From an uncultured Alphaproteobacteria bacterium (lineage in GTDB: Bacteria; Pseudomonadota; Alphaproteobacteria; Bin65), in assembly GCA_947259335.1 (NCBI GenBank), contig CAMYMQ010000370.1, positions 1-32,972 of the forward strand: a stretch of 32,972 nt of DNA, in the 5' to 3' direction. The position numbers and the translations under genes are program-made. Within the stretch, counting starts at the first letter, position 1. Every line of letters starts with the position of its first letter. Of this stretch, positions 1 through 7,730 are shown in pieces. The notes below the pieces were generated by a model. That model saw only the letters and a list, made by a program, of their open reading frames with translations, was not told the origin of the DNA and made no database searches.

Positions 1-1
1 G

Positions 2-304
2 CTCGCCGCGGGCAGCCCAACGCCGGCCGGCGCCGTCGCCACGCTGGCGGCCAGCCCCTGCCACCGCTGGGCGTTGCTGCGGCCGAGCTATCTGCAGGCC
101 GGGGCCGCCTATATCTACACGCCAAACGCGCCTGCGGGCCGATACAAGCACTGGTGGGTGGTCAAGCTGGCGCGCCCGGATTCGGCCATGCACCATGACA
201 AGACCTTCCCGACCGCTGGCACGGAGTTGGCCATCCGGCCGGGGCCGCCGACCAAGATGGAACTGCCCCGGGGCTGCGTCATCCGCGGCAACCCGAAAAA
301 ATAG
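2..304 (+). CDS. 3' end of an unrecognised protein gene (5' partial)
   Basis: The frame is open from the first bases of the window to a TAG stop, so the gene begins upstream of the window. The visible 100 residues include a short aromatic stretch (HWWVV), two Cys about 70 residues apart and a basic C-terminus. An internal TTG or ATG start is possible, but the frame is already open above it, so I treat the gene as truncated by the window edge. No family is recognised. It converges on the L,D-transpeptidase-fold gene, with a strong GC hairpin between the two stops. Confidence 0.5.
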   Translation, partial: LAAGSPTPAGAVATLAASPCHRWALLRPSYLQAGAAYIYTPNAPAGRYKHWWVVKLARPDSAMHHDKTFPTAGTELAIRPGPPTKMELPRGCVIRGNPKK

Positions 305-313
305 GACAGGCGC

Positions 314-336
314 CGCCCGCCCCGCCGGGGCGGGCG
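314..336. terminator. GC-rich hairpin between convergent genes
   Basis: A perfect 10-bp inverted repeat (CGCCCGCCCC / GGGGCGGGCG, loop GCC) fills the 39-bp gap between two converging stop codons. There is no T-run on either side, so it may pause or protect 3' ends in both directions rather than act as a classical intrinsic terminator. Confidence 0.5.
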
Positions 337-343
337 AACCGGT

Positions 344-874
344 CTAGGGCTTGATCTCGATCGGCGTCCCGTCGGGCACGGCTCGGTAGATTTCCTCGAT
401 CTCCGAGTTGGTCACGGCGATACAGCCCGCCGTCCAATCCCATTTCGAGTGGAGCGCCCCTGCCCAGAGCATGCTCGGGCCCAGGCCGTGGATTTCGATC
501 TGGCCGCCGGGATCGACACCCTTTTTGCTCGCGCGTTCCTTGTCTTCATCGCTCGGATAATTGATGTGCAGCGCCTTGTGGAAGCTGCTCTTGGGAAAGT
601 GCCGGTCGATCACATAGGTGCCTTCAGGGGTCCGGCTGTCGCCTTCCTTCACCTTGTGGCCCTTGGGATTGCCGCCCAGCGCGACCTTGTAGGTCCGCAC
701 GACCCTGCCCTTCCAGAGCAATTGCAGAATCCGTTTGTGCTTGATGACCACGACCTTGTCGGCGCGCAGCGACTGCTTCGAGGCAACGGCGGAGCCAACC
801 GGCAGGAAGGCGGCAAGCGCGAAGGGCAGCAGCACGGCGACGGCGGCAACAAGGCGCGAAGGTGACGGCTTCAT
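344..874 (-). CDS. L,D-transpeptidase catalytic domain (YkuD family) secreted protein
   Basis: A 176-residue protein with an N-terminal signal sequence (basic MKPSPSR, hydrophobic core to about residue 31) and one YkuD domain. The family motif is visible as H129 in IHGLG and the catalytic Cys C151 in TAGCIAV; the usual SxGC is TAGC here. Family members either cross-link peptidoglycan stem peptides (3-3 bonds), anchor lipoproteins or cleave such links, in the periplasm. The ATG at 872-874 is chosen because it places the signal peptide at the N-terminus and has an AAGGA-type ribosome site; the frame runs further upstream but that part looks non-coding. Exact activity cannot be assigned. Confidence 0.88.
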   Translation of the reverse strand: MKPSPSRLVAAVAVLLPFALAAFLPVGSAVASKQSLRADKVVVIKHKRILQLLWKGRVVRTYKVALGGNPKGHKVKEGDSRTPEGTYVIDRHFPKSSFHKALHINYPSDEDKERASKKGVDPGGQIEIHGLGPSMLWAGALHSKWDWTAGCIAVTNSEIEEIYRAVPDGTPIEIKP

Positions 875-1024
875 CGGCAACGGTCCTTGAATTCCCGGTT
901 CAGGTCGATCCGAATGCCCCCGCACTCCAAACGCCACTCATAACCCGCTTCGCAGGTTCCGAAACAGCCCCGGACGGCCCACGGCGACCGAAAATCGACG
1001 AGTCCCCATACGCGGGACCGGCCC

Positions 1025-1963
1025 CTAGCCGTCCCCTTGGAGCACCGTCATCAATTCGCGCCATTCGCGGGCGGACAGGCCTGAACCTGCCTGGTCCACC
1101 GCCTCTCCGGCGAGCATCCGGCGGACCACAGCGAGCGCCTTGGATGACATCATCGCCCCGCCCATCCGGTAGTCGAGAAAGGCCTCGTAGACGATGGGCA
1201 CCCACCGTTTGACGGTTTCGAGCATGGCGTCGGCATAGACCCGGATCTCGTACTGGGCGTGCGAATCGGCGCGCAGGCTCAGGAAGTGCAGCAAGTTGTG
1301 CAGGTCGGTCTTCCAGTACCACTGGGTATAGATGTTGAGGGGCAGGTTCATCCGCGCCAGCTCGCGGGTCAGGCCCTGGCGATCCGGATCGGCGGGCTTT
1401 CCGTCCGGCCCTTCGTTCAACATTTCCTCGTAGTGATCGTAACTGCGCGCGCTGTCCTCCTTGAGCAGCGCCAGCACACGAGCCGCCTCCTCGCCCTCCA
1501 ATACGTCGCCGCGGCCCTGTCGGTTCGATGTCGACTGCGCAGCGAGCTGGTCGGGCGCGGGGATGTAGAATTCGCGGTCGAGGATCGAATAGCGGGCGGA
1601 ATACTCGTTCACGTTGGCGGTCCGGTGCCGGATCCATTGTCGCGCCACGAACACCGGCAGCTTCACGTGATACTTGATCTCGCACATCTCGAACGGGGTC
1701 GTGTGCCGATGCCGCATCAGGTAACGGATCAGCCCGGCATCGTCGTGCACCGACTTGGTGCCGGTTCCGTAGGATACCCGGGCCGCCTGCACGATCGCGG
1801 CGTCGTCGCCCATATAGTCGATCACCCGGACGAAGCCGTGATCGAGCACGGGCGCGGCCTCGTAGAGCACCTCTTCCAGGGCCGGCACCGTCGCCCGTCT
1901 GGTCTCGAACCGGGTCTCCCGCTGGGCCGCGATGTCCCGCGCCTGTTCCTTGCTGATCGGCAT
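1025..1963 (-). CDS. thyX: Flavin-dependent thymidylate synthase ThyX
   Basis: A 312-residue FAD-dependent enzyme that methylates dUMP to dTMP with methylenetetrahydrofolate and NADPH, yielding tetrahydrofolate rather than dihydrofolate. The ThyX signature RHR-x7-S is present, starting at R112 ([15 protein letters not shown]), preceded by the conserved HTTPFE stretch near residue 87. Length matches alphaproteobacterial ThyX, and the C-terminal domain keeps the [14 protein letters not shown] pattern used in substrate binding. The gene is transcribed away from the TadG-like gene. No thyA is visible in the window. Confidence 0.97.
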   Translation of the reverse strand: MPISKEQARDIAAQRETRFETRRATVPALEEVLYEAAPVLDHGFVRVIDYMGDDAAIVQAARVSYGTGTKSVHDDAGLIRYLMRHRHTTPFEMCEIKYHVKLPVFVARQWIRHRTANVNEYSARYSILDREFYIPAPDQLAAQSTSNRQGRGDVLEGEEAARVLALLKEDSARSYDHYEEMLNEGPDGKPADPDRQGLTRELARMNLPLNIYTQWYWKTDLHNLLHFLSLRADSHAQYEIRVYADAMLETVKRWVPIVYEAFLDYRMGGAMMSSKALAVVRRMLAGEAVDQAGSGLSAREWRELMTVLQGDG

Positions 1964-2270
1964 GGCCGGCTGAAATCTCCCCTATATGTCGGGCTTGGGT
2001 CCGAATTCAGCCACAATATCTTGTGGCTTCTGGCCGATCAAGCGCCGGCCCGCTACGCCGTGCCGTTATAGGCGCAGCGCCTTCGCCTGTCAGCCCTGAC
2101 ACAACCGCGACTTGGTCTAAGCGCGACTGTAGAGCGGGTGGCCGGCAGGTGCCGGCCCGCCAGCGGGGGCGGAACCCTACCGGTTTAGAGCCGGTCAACC
2201 ATAGCCCGACACCGCGGCTTAACGGGCCGAGGCAGATAGTCCGCCGATCGGGGTCGAGGAGTGGTCCGTC
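1964..2270. other. 307-bp divergent intergenic region with two hairpins
   Basis: No gene seen. It separates thyX from the TadG-like gene and must hold both promoters. It contains two inverted repeats: 2140-2157 (GGCCGGC, loop AGGT, GCCGGCC) and 2179-2195 (ACCGG, 7-nt loop TTTAGAG, CCGGT). An AGGAG ribosome site at about 2256-2260 precedes the ATG at 2271. Confidence 0.5.
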
Positions 2271-3749
2271 ATGTCACGCGCTGCTGAATTCCGGATCCGA
2301 CGGTCCAGCCGGAACAGGTCGGGCCCCTTGGGCACGGCCTTGCGTTTCCTGCGGGACCGGCGCGGCGCCTCATACGTCATCGGGGCGTTCATCTCGATCC
2401 CGCTGATGGGTCTGATCGGCCTGTCGGCCGACGGCGGCCGCGCCTATCTGGTGAAGGCAAGGTTGTCGACAAGCGTCGACGCCGCCGCCCTGGCCGGGGC
2501 CAAGAACGCCTGGAACGGCGCGTACGGCACGGACGTGACCAAATATTTCAACAGCAACTTTCCGCCCGGCTTTCTCGGCGCGACGCCGGCCGGCCCGACG
2601 TTCACGAAACTCACCAATTCCGACGGCTACGAAGTGGTCAAGGTGCAGGCAACGGCGACAATGCCCACCGCCTTCATGCACCTGTTCGGTTTCGACTCGA
2701 TCACCGTCTCGGCGGAATCGGAGGCCACCCGCAAGACCGTGGCGATGGACCTAGTCCTGTCGATCGACATGTCGGGGTCGATGGGCAGTTGGGTCAGCGG
2801 CAAGCAGAAGATCGCGGCGGCCCGCGAGGCCGCGAAGGAACTGGTCAGCATTCTCTACGGACCCGACGAGGCCAACAGTTTGCTAAAGATCGGCCTCGTG
2901 CCCTGGAACGGCAACGTGAACATCCTGCTCGACACGTCCGGCACGAGCCCGATCAGCCAATGGGATCCCGCCAAAACCGCCAAGAAGTTCGTCACGCCCT
3001 TCACCAACCCCATCGACGGCACGACCCAGGACTTTGTCTGGGAGATCAACAATTCGCCTGTCCGGCTCCTGTTCGAACCGGACAGCGGATGGAAGGGCTG
3101 CGTCTACGCCCGCTACACGCACGATGCCGATACGACCAACGACGCGGATGACGAACTCGGCGATGTCGACGCCAAGGGCTGGAAGGGATGGGAGCCCAGG
3201 ATCTACGCGGGAAAGACATGCGGGTGGAGTTGTACCGCCTGCCTGAAACACGGGATCACGCCGCTCATCCAGAGCAGGACCCAGACCCTGGCCGCCCTCG
3301 ATAGGCTCCAGAGCCCGACCGGCAACACCGACATTCCCCAGGGCCTGTCCTGGGCCTGGCGGGTGCTGATGAACACCGCGCCCTTCACCGGGGGCACCGC
3401 CGACGATCCCGACAAGCCGCTGGTCCGCGCCGTGGTCCTGTTGACCGACGGCGCCAACTGCGCCGCCGAGGGGGACGGCTACAAGGCGGTCTGGGGCGGC
3501 TGCAACTGGTACTCGACCCAGAAGATGGACGAACGCGCCATTGCCATTGCCGCCAAGATGAAGGCCCAGGGCATCCTGGTCTACACGATCCAGTTCGGCT
3601 TCAACGACCAGGACGCCGCCGCGACCCTCAAGAAGATCGCCAGCGGAACCGGCGCGCCCTACTACAGCTATGCACCCGACTCGGCGGCCCTGCAGAAAAT
3701 TTTCCAGCAGATCGGCAGTTCGCTGTCGGAGCTCCGCCTCTCAAAATAG
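2271..3749 (+). CDS. TadE/TadG-like protein with von Willebrand factor A domain
   Basis: A 492-residue protein. Residues about 30-80 are a TadE/G-like N-terminus: an RRGA motif, then a transmembrane segment, then a SADGGRAYLVKARLSTSVDAAALAGA region typical of pilus-assembly pseudopilin-like proteins. From about residue 160 there is a vWA domain with the metal-ion-dependent adhesion motif D166-x-S168-x-S170. A Cys-containing insert (GWKGC, CGWSCTAC) interrupts the vWA domain, as is common in alphaproteobacterial TadG proteins. It is probably exported and membrane-anchored, acting in surface adhesion or as a Tad accessory. No other tad/flp genes are adjacent, so it is an orphan here. Confidence 0.85.
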   Translation: MSRAAEFRIRRSSRNRSGPLGTALRFLRDRRGASYVIGAFISIPLMGLIGLSADGGRAYLVKARLSTSVDAAALAGAKNAWNGAYGTDVTKYFNSNFPPGFLGATPAGPTFTKLTNSDGYEVVKVQATATMPTAFMHLFGFDSITVSAESEATRKTVAMDLVLSIDMSGSMGSWVSGKQKIAAAREAAKELVSILYGPDEANSLLKIGLVPWNGNVNILLDTSGTSPISQWDPAKTAKKFVTPFTNPIDGTTQDFVWEINNSPVRLLFEPDSGWKGCVYARYTHDADTTNDADDELGDVDAKGWKGWEPRIYAGKTCGWSCTACLKHGITPLIQSRTQTLAALDRLQSPTGNTDIPQGLSWAWRVLMNTAPFTGGTADDPDKPLVRAVVLLTDGANCAAEGDGYKAVWGGCNWYSTQKMDERAIAIAAKMKAQGILVYTIQFGFNDQDAAATLKKIASGTGAPYYSYAPDSAALQKIFQQIGSSLSELRLSK

Positions 3750-3934
3750 TCGGGTCTGCTTTGGCGTTGCGGACTTCGACCAGCGCCCGCGCCGGTGCGC
3801 CGTCGCACGGCTCCCCCGTTCTCGCCACAAACAAGCATTTTATGTATGTTTTAATGCTTGCATTACTCAATTCTTAAATATTTGAATTCTTTGCGCTGAC
3901 TGGTCTATCAACGCGCCGAATCCGGGGAGTTTTC
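3750..3934 (+). promoter_or_regulatory. AT-rich promoter/operator region of the tungstate operon
   Basis: This stretch is much more AT-rich than its surroundings. It carries an 8-bp inverted repeat, CAAGCATT (3832-3839) and AATGCTTG (3853-3860), separated by 13 nt, followed by a second imperfect palindrome around AAATATTT (3876-3883). A GGGGAG ribosome site precedes the ATG at 3935. The repeat is a plausible operator for a tungstate/molybdate-responsive regulator, but it does not match a motif I can name. Confidence 0.45.
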
Positions 3935-4642
3935 ATGCAGGATTTCGGTGCCGCCTTCGGTGAAGCCTTTCGGCTGATCCTCACCCTCGATGCCGGTCTG
4001 CTCGAGATCGTCGTCCTATCGCTGAAGATCAGCCTGTCGGCGGTCGCGCTGGCCGGGCTGATCGGCCTGCCGCTGGGCGCCGTTCTGGCCGTGGTACGCT
4101 TTCCCGGCCGGGCGGTGGTCGTGACATTGCTGAACGCCCTGATGGGCCTGCCCCCGGTCGTCGTCGGCCTGATCGTCTACCTGATGTTGTCCCGAGCGGG
4201 TCCACTCGGCGTCTTCGGGCTGCTCTACACCCCGGCGGCCATGATCATCGCCCAGACGGTGCTGGTTGTTCCGATCGTCGCCGCGATCGCTCGCCAGGTG
4301 ATCGAGGACATGCGCACCGAATATGACGAACAGCTGCGCGTGCTTGGTATCGGCCCGCTCGGCATGGTGCGCACGCTGTTATGGGATGCCCGAGCCAGCC
4401 TGCTGACCGCCCTGCTCGCCGGGTTTGGCCGGGCCATCGCGGAGGTCGGAGCGGTGATCATCGTCGGCGGCAACATCGATCATGTGACCCGGGTGATGAC
4501 CACCGCGATTGCGCTCGAGACATCGAAGGGCGACCTTGCGCTCGCCCTGGGTCTGGGTTTCGTCCTCCTGGTGATCGCCGTGGGTGTCAATGCGCTGGCC
4601 ATGGGGCTGCGCCGGGCGGCGGCACGGGGCGCCTATGCCTGA
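3935..4642 (+). CDS. tupB: Tungstate ABC transporter permease
   Basis: A 235-residue inner-membrane permease with about five or six hydrophobic segments. The conserved block EVGAVIIVGGNID followed by TRVMTTAIALETSKGD (near residues 168-200) is characteristic of TupB-type permeases and includes the coupling-loop region. It forms the membrane channel of a TupABC importer for tungstate, used for tungsten or molybdenum cofactor enzymes. The next gene overlaps its stop by 8 nt, showing operon structure. Family members are sometimes labelled generically as molybdate/sulfate-type permeases. Confidence 0.92.
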   Translation: MQDFGAAFGEAFRLILTLDAGLLEIVVLSLKISLSAVALAGLIGLPLGAVLAVVRFPGRAVVVTLLNALMGLPPVVVGLIVYLMLSRAGPLGVFGLLYTPAAMIIAQTVLVVPIVAAIARQVIEDMRTEYDEQLRVLGIGPLGMVRTLLWDARASLLTALLAGFGRAIAEVGAVIIVGGNIDHVTRVMTTAIALETSKGDLALALGLGFVLLVIAVGVNALAMGLRRAAARGAYA

Positions 4643-5408
4643 CGATGGAACAAGGCGCCCGATGACGTCCCCGCCACCCGAACGCCGAAACGAGGCCGTC
4701 TTGCCGGTCGAGGCCCTGGGCATCACCCTGCGCCGCAACGGCCGCCGGCTGCTCGACGACGTCTCTGTGCTGTTCGACGGCCACGACTTCTGCGCCCTCA
4801 TGGGACCGAACGGTGCGGGCAAAAGCCTTTTCCTGCGGGTGCTCGCCAACCTGGTCACGCCCGACGAGGGAACCGTTCGCTGGAACGACCGTTTGCCGGA
4901 CCGTCGCCGGGCGCCCAAGCTCGGTTTCGCTTTCCAGAAACCCGTAACCCTGCGCCGGTCGGTCCGGGCCAACATCCGCTACGCCCTCGCCGCCTGCCGG
5001 ATTCGCGGCGCCGAGGGACGACAGCGAACCGAGGCGGCACTCGCCCTCGCCGGATTGGCAGACCTTGCGCGATCACCCGCCCGGGTCCTCTCGGGCGGGG
5101 AACAGCAGCGGCTGGCCATCGCCCGGGCCCTCGCCGTCGAACCCGAACTCCTCCTGCTCGACGAGCCGACGGCCAACCTCGATCCCGCCTCGACCGCCGC
5201 GATCGAGTCCCTCCTGCGCGGGGCCGCATATGGCGGCACCAAGATCGTTCTGGTGACGCACGACATCGGCCAGGCGCGCCGTCTGGCCGAAACCGTGGTC
5301 TTCATGCATGCCGGGCGCATCACCGAAACAACTGCGGCCGACACATTCTTCGACGCGCCAACCAGTTCGGCCGCCGAGGCCTTCCTCGCCGGACGGCTGG
5401 TGCTCTGA
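4635..5408 (+). CDS. tupC: Tungstate ABC transporter ATP-binding protein
   Basis: A 257-residue ABC ATPase: Walker A GPNGAGKS (57-64), Q-loop Gln about 101, signature LSGGEQQR (from 152), Walker B LLLLDEP (172-178), switch His in VTHD. It powers the TupB permease. The start at ATG 4635 overlaps the tupB stop by 8 nt and suggests translational coupling; ATG 4662 is an alternative. A longer upstream frame exists but would lie inside tupB. Assignment to tungstate rather than another oxyanion rests on its neighbours. Confidence 0.9.
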   Translation: MPDDGTRRPMTSPPPERRNEAVLPVEALGITLRRNGRRLLDDVSVLFDGHDFCALMGPNGAGKSLFLRVLANLVTPDEGTVRWNDRLPDRRRAPKLGFAFQKPVTLRRSVRANIRYALAACRIRGAEGRQRTEAALALAGLADLARSPARVLSGGEQQRLAIARALAVEPELLLLDEPTANLDPASTAAIESLLRGAAYGGTKIVLVTHDIGQARRLAETVVFMHAGRITETTAADTFFDAPTSSAAEAFLAGRLVL

Positions 5409-5442
5409 ACACCATCCGCAGACAAAAACGGAAATCGCCGTC

Positions 5443-6273
5443 ATGCCAAGACGCAGTATCGCCGCCGGCCTGATGGCCGCCGCCCTCCTCCTCGGGTCGC
5501 TCGTGGCACCCGCTTTCGCCGCAGAGGCGTTCATCGTCGTTCAATCGACGACCTCGACCCAGAATTCGGGACTGTTCGACAACCTGCTGCCCCGGTTCAC
5601 GAAGAAGACCGGGATCCAGGTCCGCGTGGTCGCGGTCGGCACCGGCCAGGCGCTGAAGAATGCCCGCAACGGCGACGGCGACGTGCTGCTGGTTCACGCC
5701 AAGCCGGCCGAGCTCAAGTTCGTCGAAGCGGGCTATGGCGTGAAGCGGTTCGATCTCATGTACAACGACTTCGTCATCGTCGGCCCGCCGAAGGATCCCG
5801 CCAAGGTCGGCGGCATGAAGGACCCCATCGCCGCGCTGAAGAAGATTGCGGCTGCGAAGGCAGCATTTGCATCGCGCGGCGACGACTCCGGCACCCACAA
5901 GAAGGAACGCGCCCTCTGGAAGCAGGCGAGCGTCGACCCGACCAAGGCGAGCGGCAAATGGTATCGGGAGACCGGCTCGGGCATGGGCGCAACCCTGAAC
6001 GCCGCGGTCGGCATGGGTGCCTATACCATGACGGACCGGGCCACGTGGATCGCCTTCAAGAACAAGGCCGACTTCAAGATCCTGGTCGAGGGCGACACGA
6101 AGCTGTTCAACCAGTATGGCGTCATTCTGGTCAATCCGAACAGGCACAAGCACGTCAAGGTCAAGGAAGGCCAGGCCTTCGTCGACTGGCTGCTGAGCCC
6201 CGAAGGCCAGGCGGCGATCGCCGCCTACAAGGTCAAAGGCCAACAGCTGTTCTTCCCGAACGCGAAGAAGTAG
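5443..6273 (+). CDS. tupA: Tungstate-binding periplasmic protein
   Basis: A 276-residue substrate-binding protein with a Sec signal peptide ending near AFA-AEA (residues about 25-27). Just after the signal comes VVQSTTSTQNSGLFD, the TupA oxyanion-binding signature in which a Thr/Ser cluster holds the tungstate. SRGDDSGTHKKE and the GSGMGAT region further on are also typical of the family. It lies 34 nt after tupC. The order B-C-A differs from the more usual A-B-C. Start chosen at ATG 5443 because it sits directly before the signal peptide. Confidence 0.93.
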   Translation: MPRRSIAAGLMAAALLLGSLVAPAFAAEAFIVVQSTTSTQNSGLFDNLLPRFTKKTGIQVRVVAVGTGQALKNARNGDGDVLLVHAKPAELKFVEAGYGVKRFDLMYNDFVIVGPPKDPAKVGGMKDPIAALKKIAAAKAAFASRGDDSGTHKKERALWKQASVDPTKASGKWYRETGSGMGATLNAAVGMGAYTMTDRATWIAFKNKADFKILVEGDTKLFNQYGVILVNPNRHKHVKVKEGQAFVDWLLSPEGQAAIAAYKVKGQQLFFPNAKK

Positions 6274-6283
6274 TCGTGCATCG

Positions 6284-6297
6284 GGGCCTCACGGCCC
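6284..6297. terminator. Small hairpin between convergent tupA and regulator
   Basis: GGGCC, loop TCAC, GGCCC lies across the 15-bp gap between two converging stops and overlaps the stop of the minus-strand gene. The stem is short and has no T-run, so function is uncertain. Confidence 0.3.
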
Positions 6298-7170
6298 GTT
6301 GTGGTGCACCGTGCCGAAACCGGACAGGTCGTAGCCGCCCAGCACCGCGGCCCGTTCGGCGAAGGCCCTGGTTCGGGCGAAGGCGAGCAGGGCCTGCAGC
6401 GGCGGCTCGAAATAATCGCGCCGCCACACCGCGAGATCGAAGCGCTCCGCGAACAGCGGCAGGAAGTCGAGCTTGAGCGGCCGGGCCGCGGCGGCAACGG
6501 CCATGCCGGCGTCCGCTCGCCCCTCGGCCACCGCCAGCGCCACGTCGGTCTGATTGCGCGCCGGCGGGTCGAGCAGGGTGACGTCCTTTTCCGCGAGGCC
6601 GGCTTCCGCCATCAGGTGATCGAGCAGCATGCGACTGCCTGCGCCCGGCTGGCGCGGAATGATCCGCGCACCTTCAAGATCCGCGATGCCGGAAATCTTC
6701 CCTGGATTGCCGGCCGGAAGAACGAGCCCCTGGTCGCGCCGGGCGATTTCGATCAGGGCAACGGGTTGGCCAGGCATGGCTGCGGTCAGGTGCCCGACGT
6801 TGAAGTCTCCCGTCTCGGGTTCGAAGACATGCATGCCGGCCGCGATCGCCTGCCCCTTCGCGAGCCGCGCCAGGCCGTCGAGGCTGCCATCGAAATAGGT
6901 CGCGATCCCCGCCCCCGATTCGCGCAGCGCCCAGTCCAGCAACGGATCGTGGCTGCCCGTGAGCACCAGCGGCCGGCTGGCCAGCACGCCCAGGCCTTCC
7001 CGATATTCCGTGTTGCGAAGCACCCAGGCCTCGACCAACTCTCGCGGGAACAGCAGTTTGCCGGTCACCCGCGACACTGGGATCGCCCCCGACTTGGCAA
7101 GATCGTAGACCTTCCTCTCCTTGAGCCGGAGGAGCGCCGCGACTTCGCGGGTGGAGAGGAACTCACTCAT
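6289..7170 (-). CDS. One-component regulator: helix-turn-helix plus PBP-like ligand domain
   Basis: A 293-residue protein. Residues about 1-50 form an excisionase/MerR-like DNA-binding helix-turn-helix (STREVAALLRLKERKVYDLAKSG, then a wing LLFPRELVEAWV). The rest resembles a type-2 periplasmic-binding-protein fold (PBP_like) without a signal peptide, so it should sense its ligand in the cytoplasm. Convergent placement next to tupBCA suggests control of tungstate or molybdate uptake by the imported anion; this is inference. The start at ATG 7170 has a GGAGG site 9 nt upstream. The gene is divergent from ssrA. Confidence 0.82.
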   Translation of the reverse strand: MSEFLSTREVAALLRLKERKVYDLAKSGAIPVSRVTGKLLFPRELVEAWVLRNTEYREGLGVLASRPLVLTGSHDPLLDWALRESGAGIATYFDGSLDGLARLAKGQAIAAGMHVFEPETGDFNVGHLTAAMPGQPVALIEIARRDQGLVLPAGNPGKISGIADLEGARIIPRQPGAGSRMLLDHLMAEAGLAEKDVTLLDPPARNQTDVALAVAEGRADAGMAVAAAARPLKLDFLPLFAERFDLAVWRRDYFEPPLQALLAFARTRAFAERAAVLGGYDLSGFGTVHHNGP

Positions 7171-7235
7171 GAATGGATGCCTCCGTAGGACGTCGATGAC
7201 CCAAGCCCTTGATATCACGGGCTGGGCGAAGCGAC

Positions 7236-7264
7236 TTCAAATCCAACCCCCTTATCCCTATATT
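7236..7264 (+). promoter_or_regulatory. Candidate promoter of the tmRNA gene
   Basis: TTCAAA (7236-7241) and TATATT (7259-7264) are separated by 17 nt and fit a sigma-70-type promoter. The predicted start, around 7270, coincides with the first hairpin of the acceptor piece. Confidence 0.5.
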
Positions 7265-7269
7265 AGCAA

Positions 7270-7610
7270 TGCCGCTTCGGCGGCTATGGCGATAAACGGC
7301 TATCGTAATAACCACTGCGGACCCGGGGGCAGTACCCGGCGCCTCCACCAAATTCTCCCGGAGCCCAACCGGCATCCGGGAACCACGGGGGCGAAACAGG
7401 ATCGACGCGTGGGTAAAGGATGGCTTTTTGCTCGGTATGGTACCACCGTCATCGGGCCGTTTTTACAGTTGCCAATGACAACGATCAGATGGCACTCGCT
7501 GCTTAGTCATTAAGCAAGCGCGGCTCGGGGGGCGCCGGGCAACAGAAGCCCCCCACTCTCCCGCGCACACCCAACGCGTCCCGCGCCGGGGCGGTCACGC
7601 CGCCGTCGGT
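7270..7610 (+). ncRNA. ssrA: Circularly permuted two-piece tmRNA
   Basis: tmRNA rescues stalled ribosomes and adds a degradation tag. The acceptor piece comes first: it opens with a GCCGC-TTCG-GCGGC hairpin (7271-7284) and has a T-arm CCGGG (7323-7327), loop GGCAGTA, CCCGG (7335-7339), then CGCCTCC-A-CCA ending at 7350. The coding piece starts GGGGGCG (7387-7393), which pairs with CGCCTCC using one G-U pair. CGC-GTGG near 7406 can pair with CCAC-T-GCG near 7312, giving helix P2. The spacer 7351-7386 folds by TCCCGGA (7356-7362) with TCCGGGA (7375-7381). After the tag frame, GGGGGGC (7527-7533) pairs with GCCCCCC (7548-7554), and CGGG in that loop with CCCG (7560-7563), a pseudoknot. The 3' end is approximate. 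Confidence 0.93.
7471..7506 (+). other. tmRNA tag reading frame, peptide ANDNDQMALAA
   Basis: Eleven sense codons from the resume codon GCC to TAG encode ANDNDQMALAA. It starts with the AND common to proteobacterial tags and ends with ALAA, the ClpX-recognised terminus. The central DNDQM segment is the part that would contact SspB, encoded directly downstream. Confidence 0.9.
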
Positions 7611-7628
7611 ACCGGAACCCGGCGAAGT

Positions 7629-7647
7629 CGTGTACACGGGATACAAT
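7629..7647 (+). promoter_or_regulatory. Palindrome and -10-like box upstream of sspB
   Basis: A perfect 10-bp palindrome CGTGTACACG (7629-7638) is followed 3 nt later by TACAAT (7642-7647), a good -10 box; no clear -35 is seen. It may be an sspB promoter with an overlapping operator, about 85 bp before the start codon. Confidence 0.35.
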
Positions 7648-7730
7648 AGTTGCCGAGACGACAAGGCTTCGCTTGCGTCACGGCCAGACAGTTCGATAAT
7701 GGGCGCGACACCTCCCGCGACGCTTGGCTG

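Noticed and set aside
2179-2195. Possible tRNA with CUA anticodon on the minus strand
   Set aside because: The anticodon-arm-like stem is perfect, but no D-arm, T-arm or acceptor stem can be placed at the right distances.
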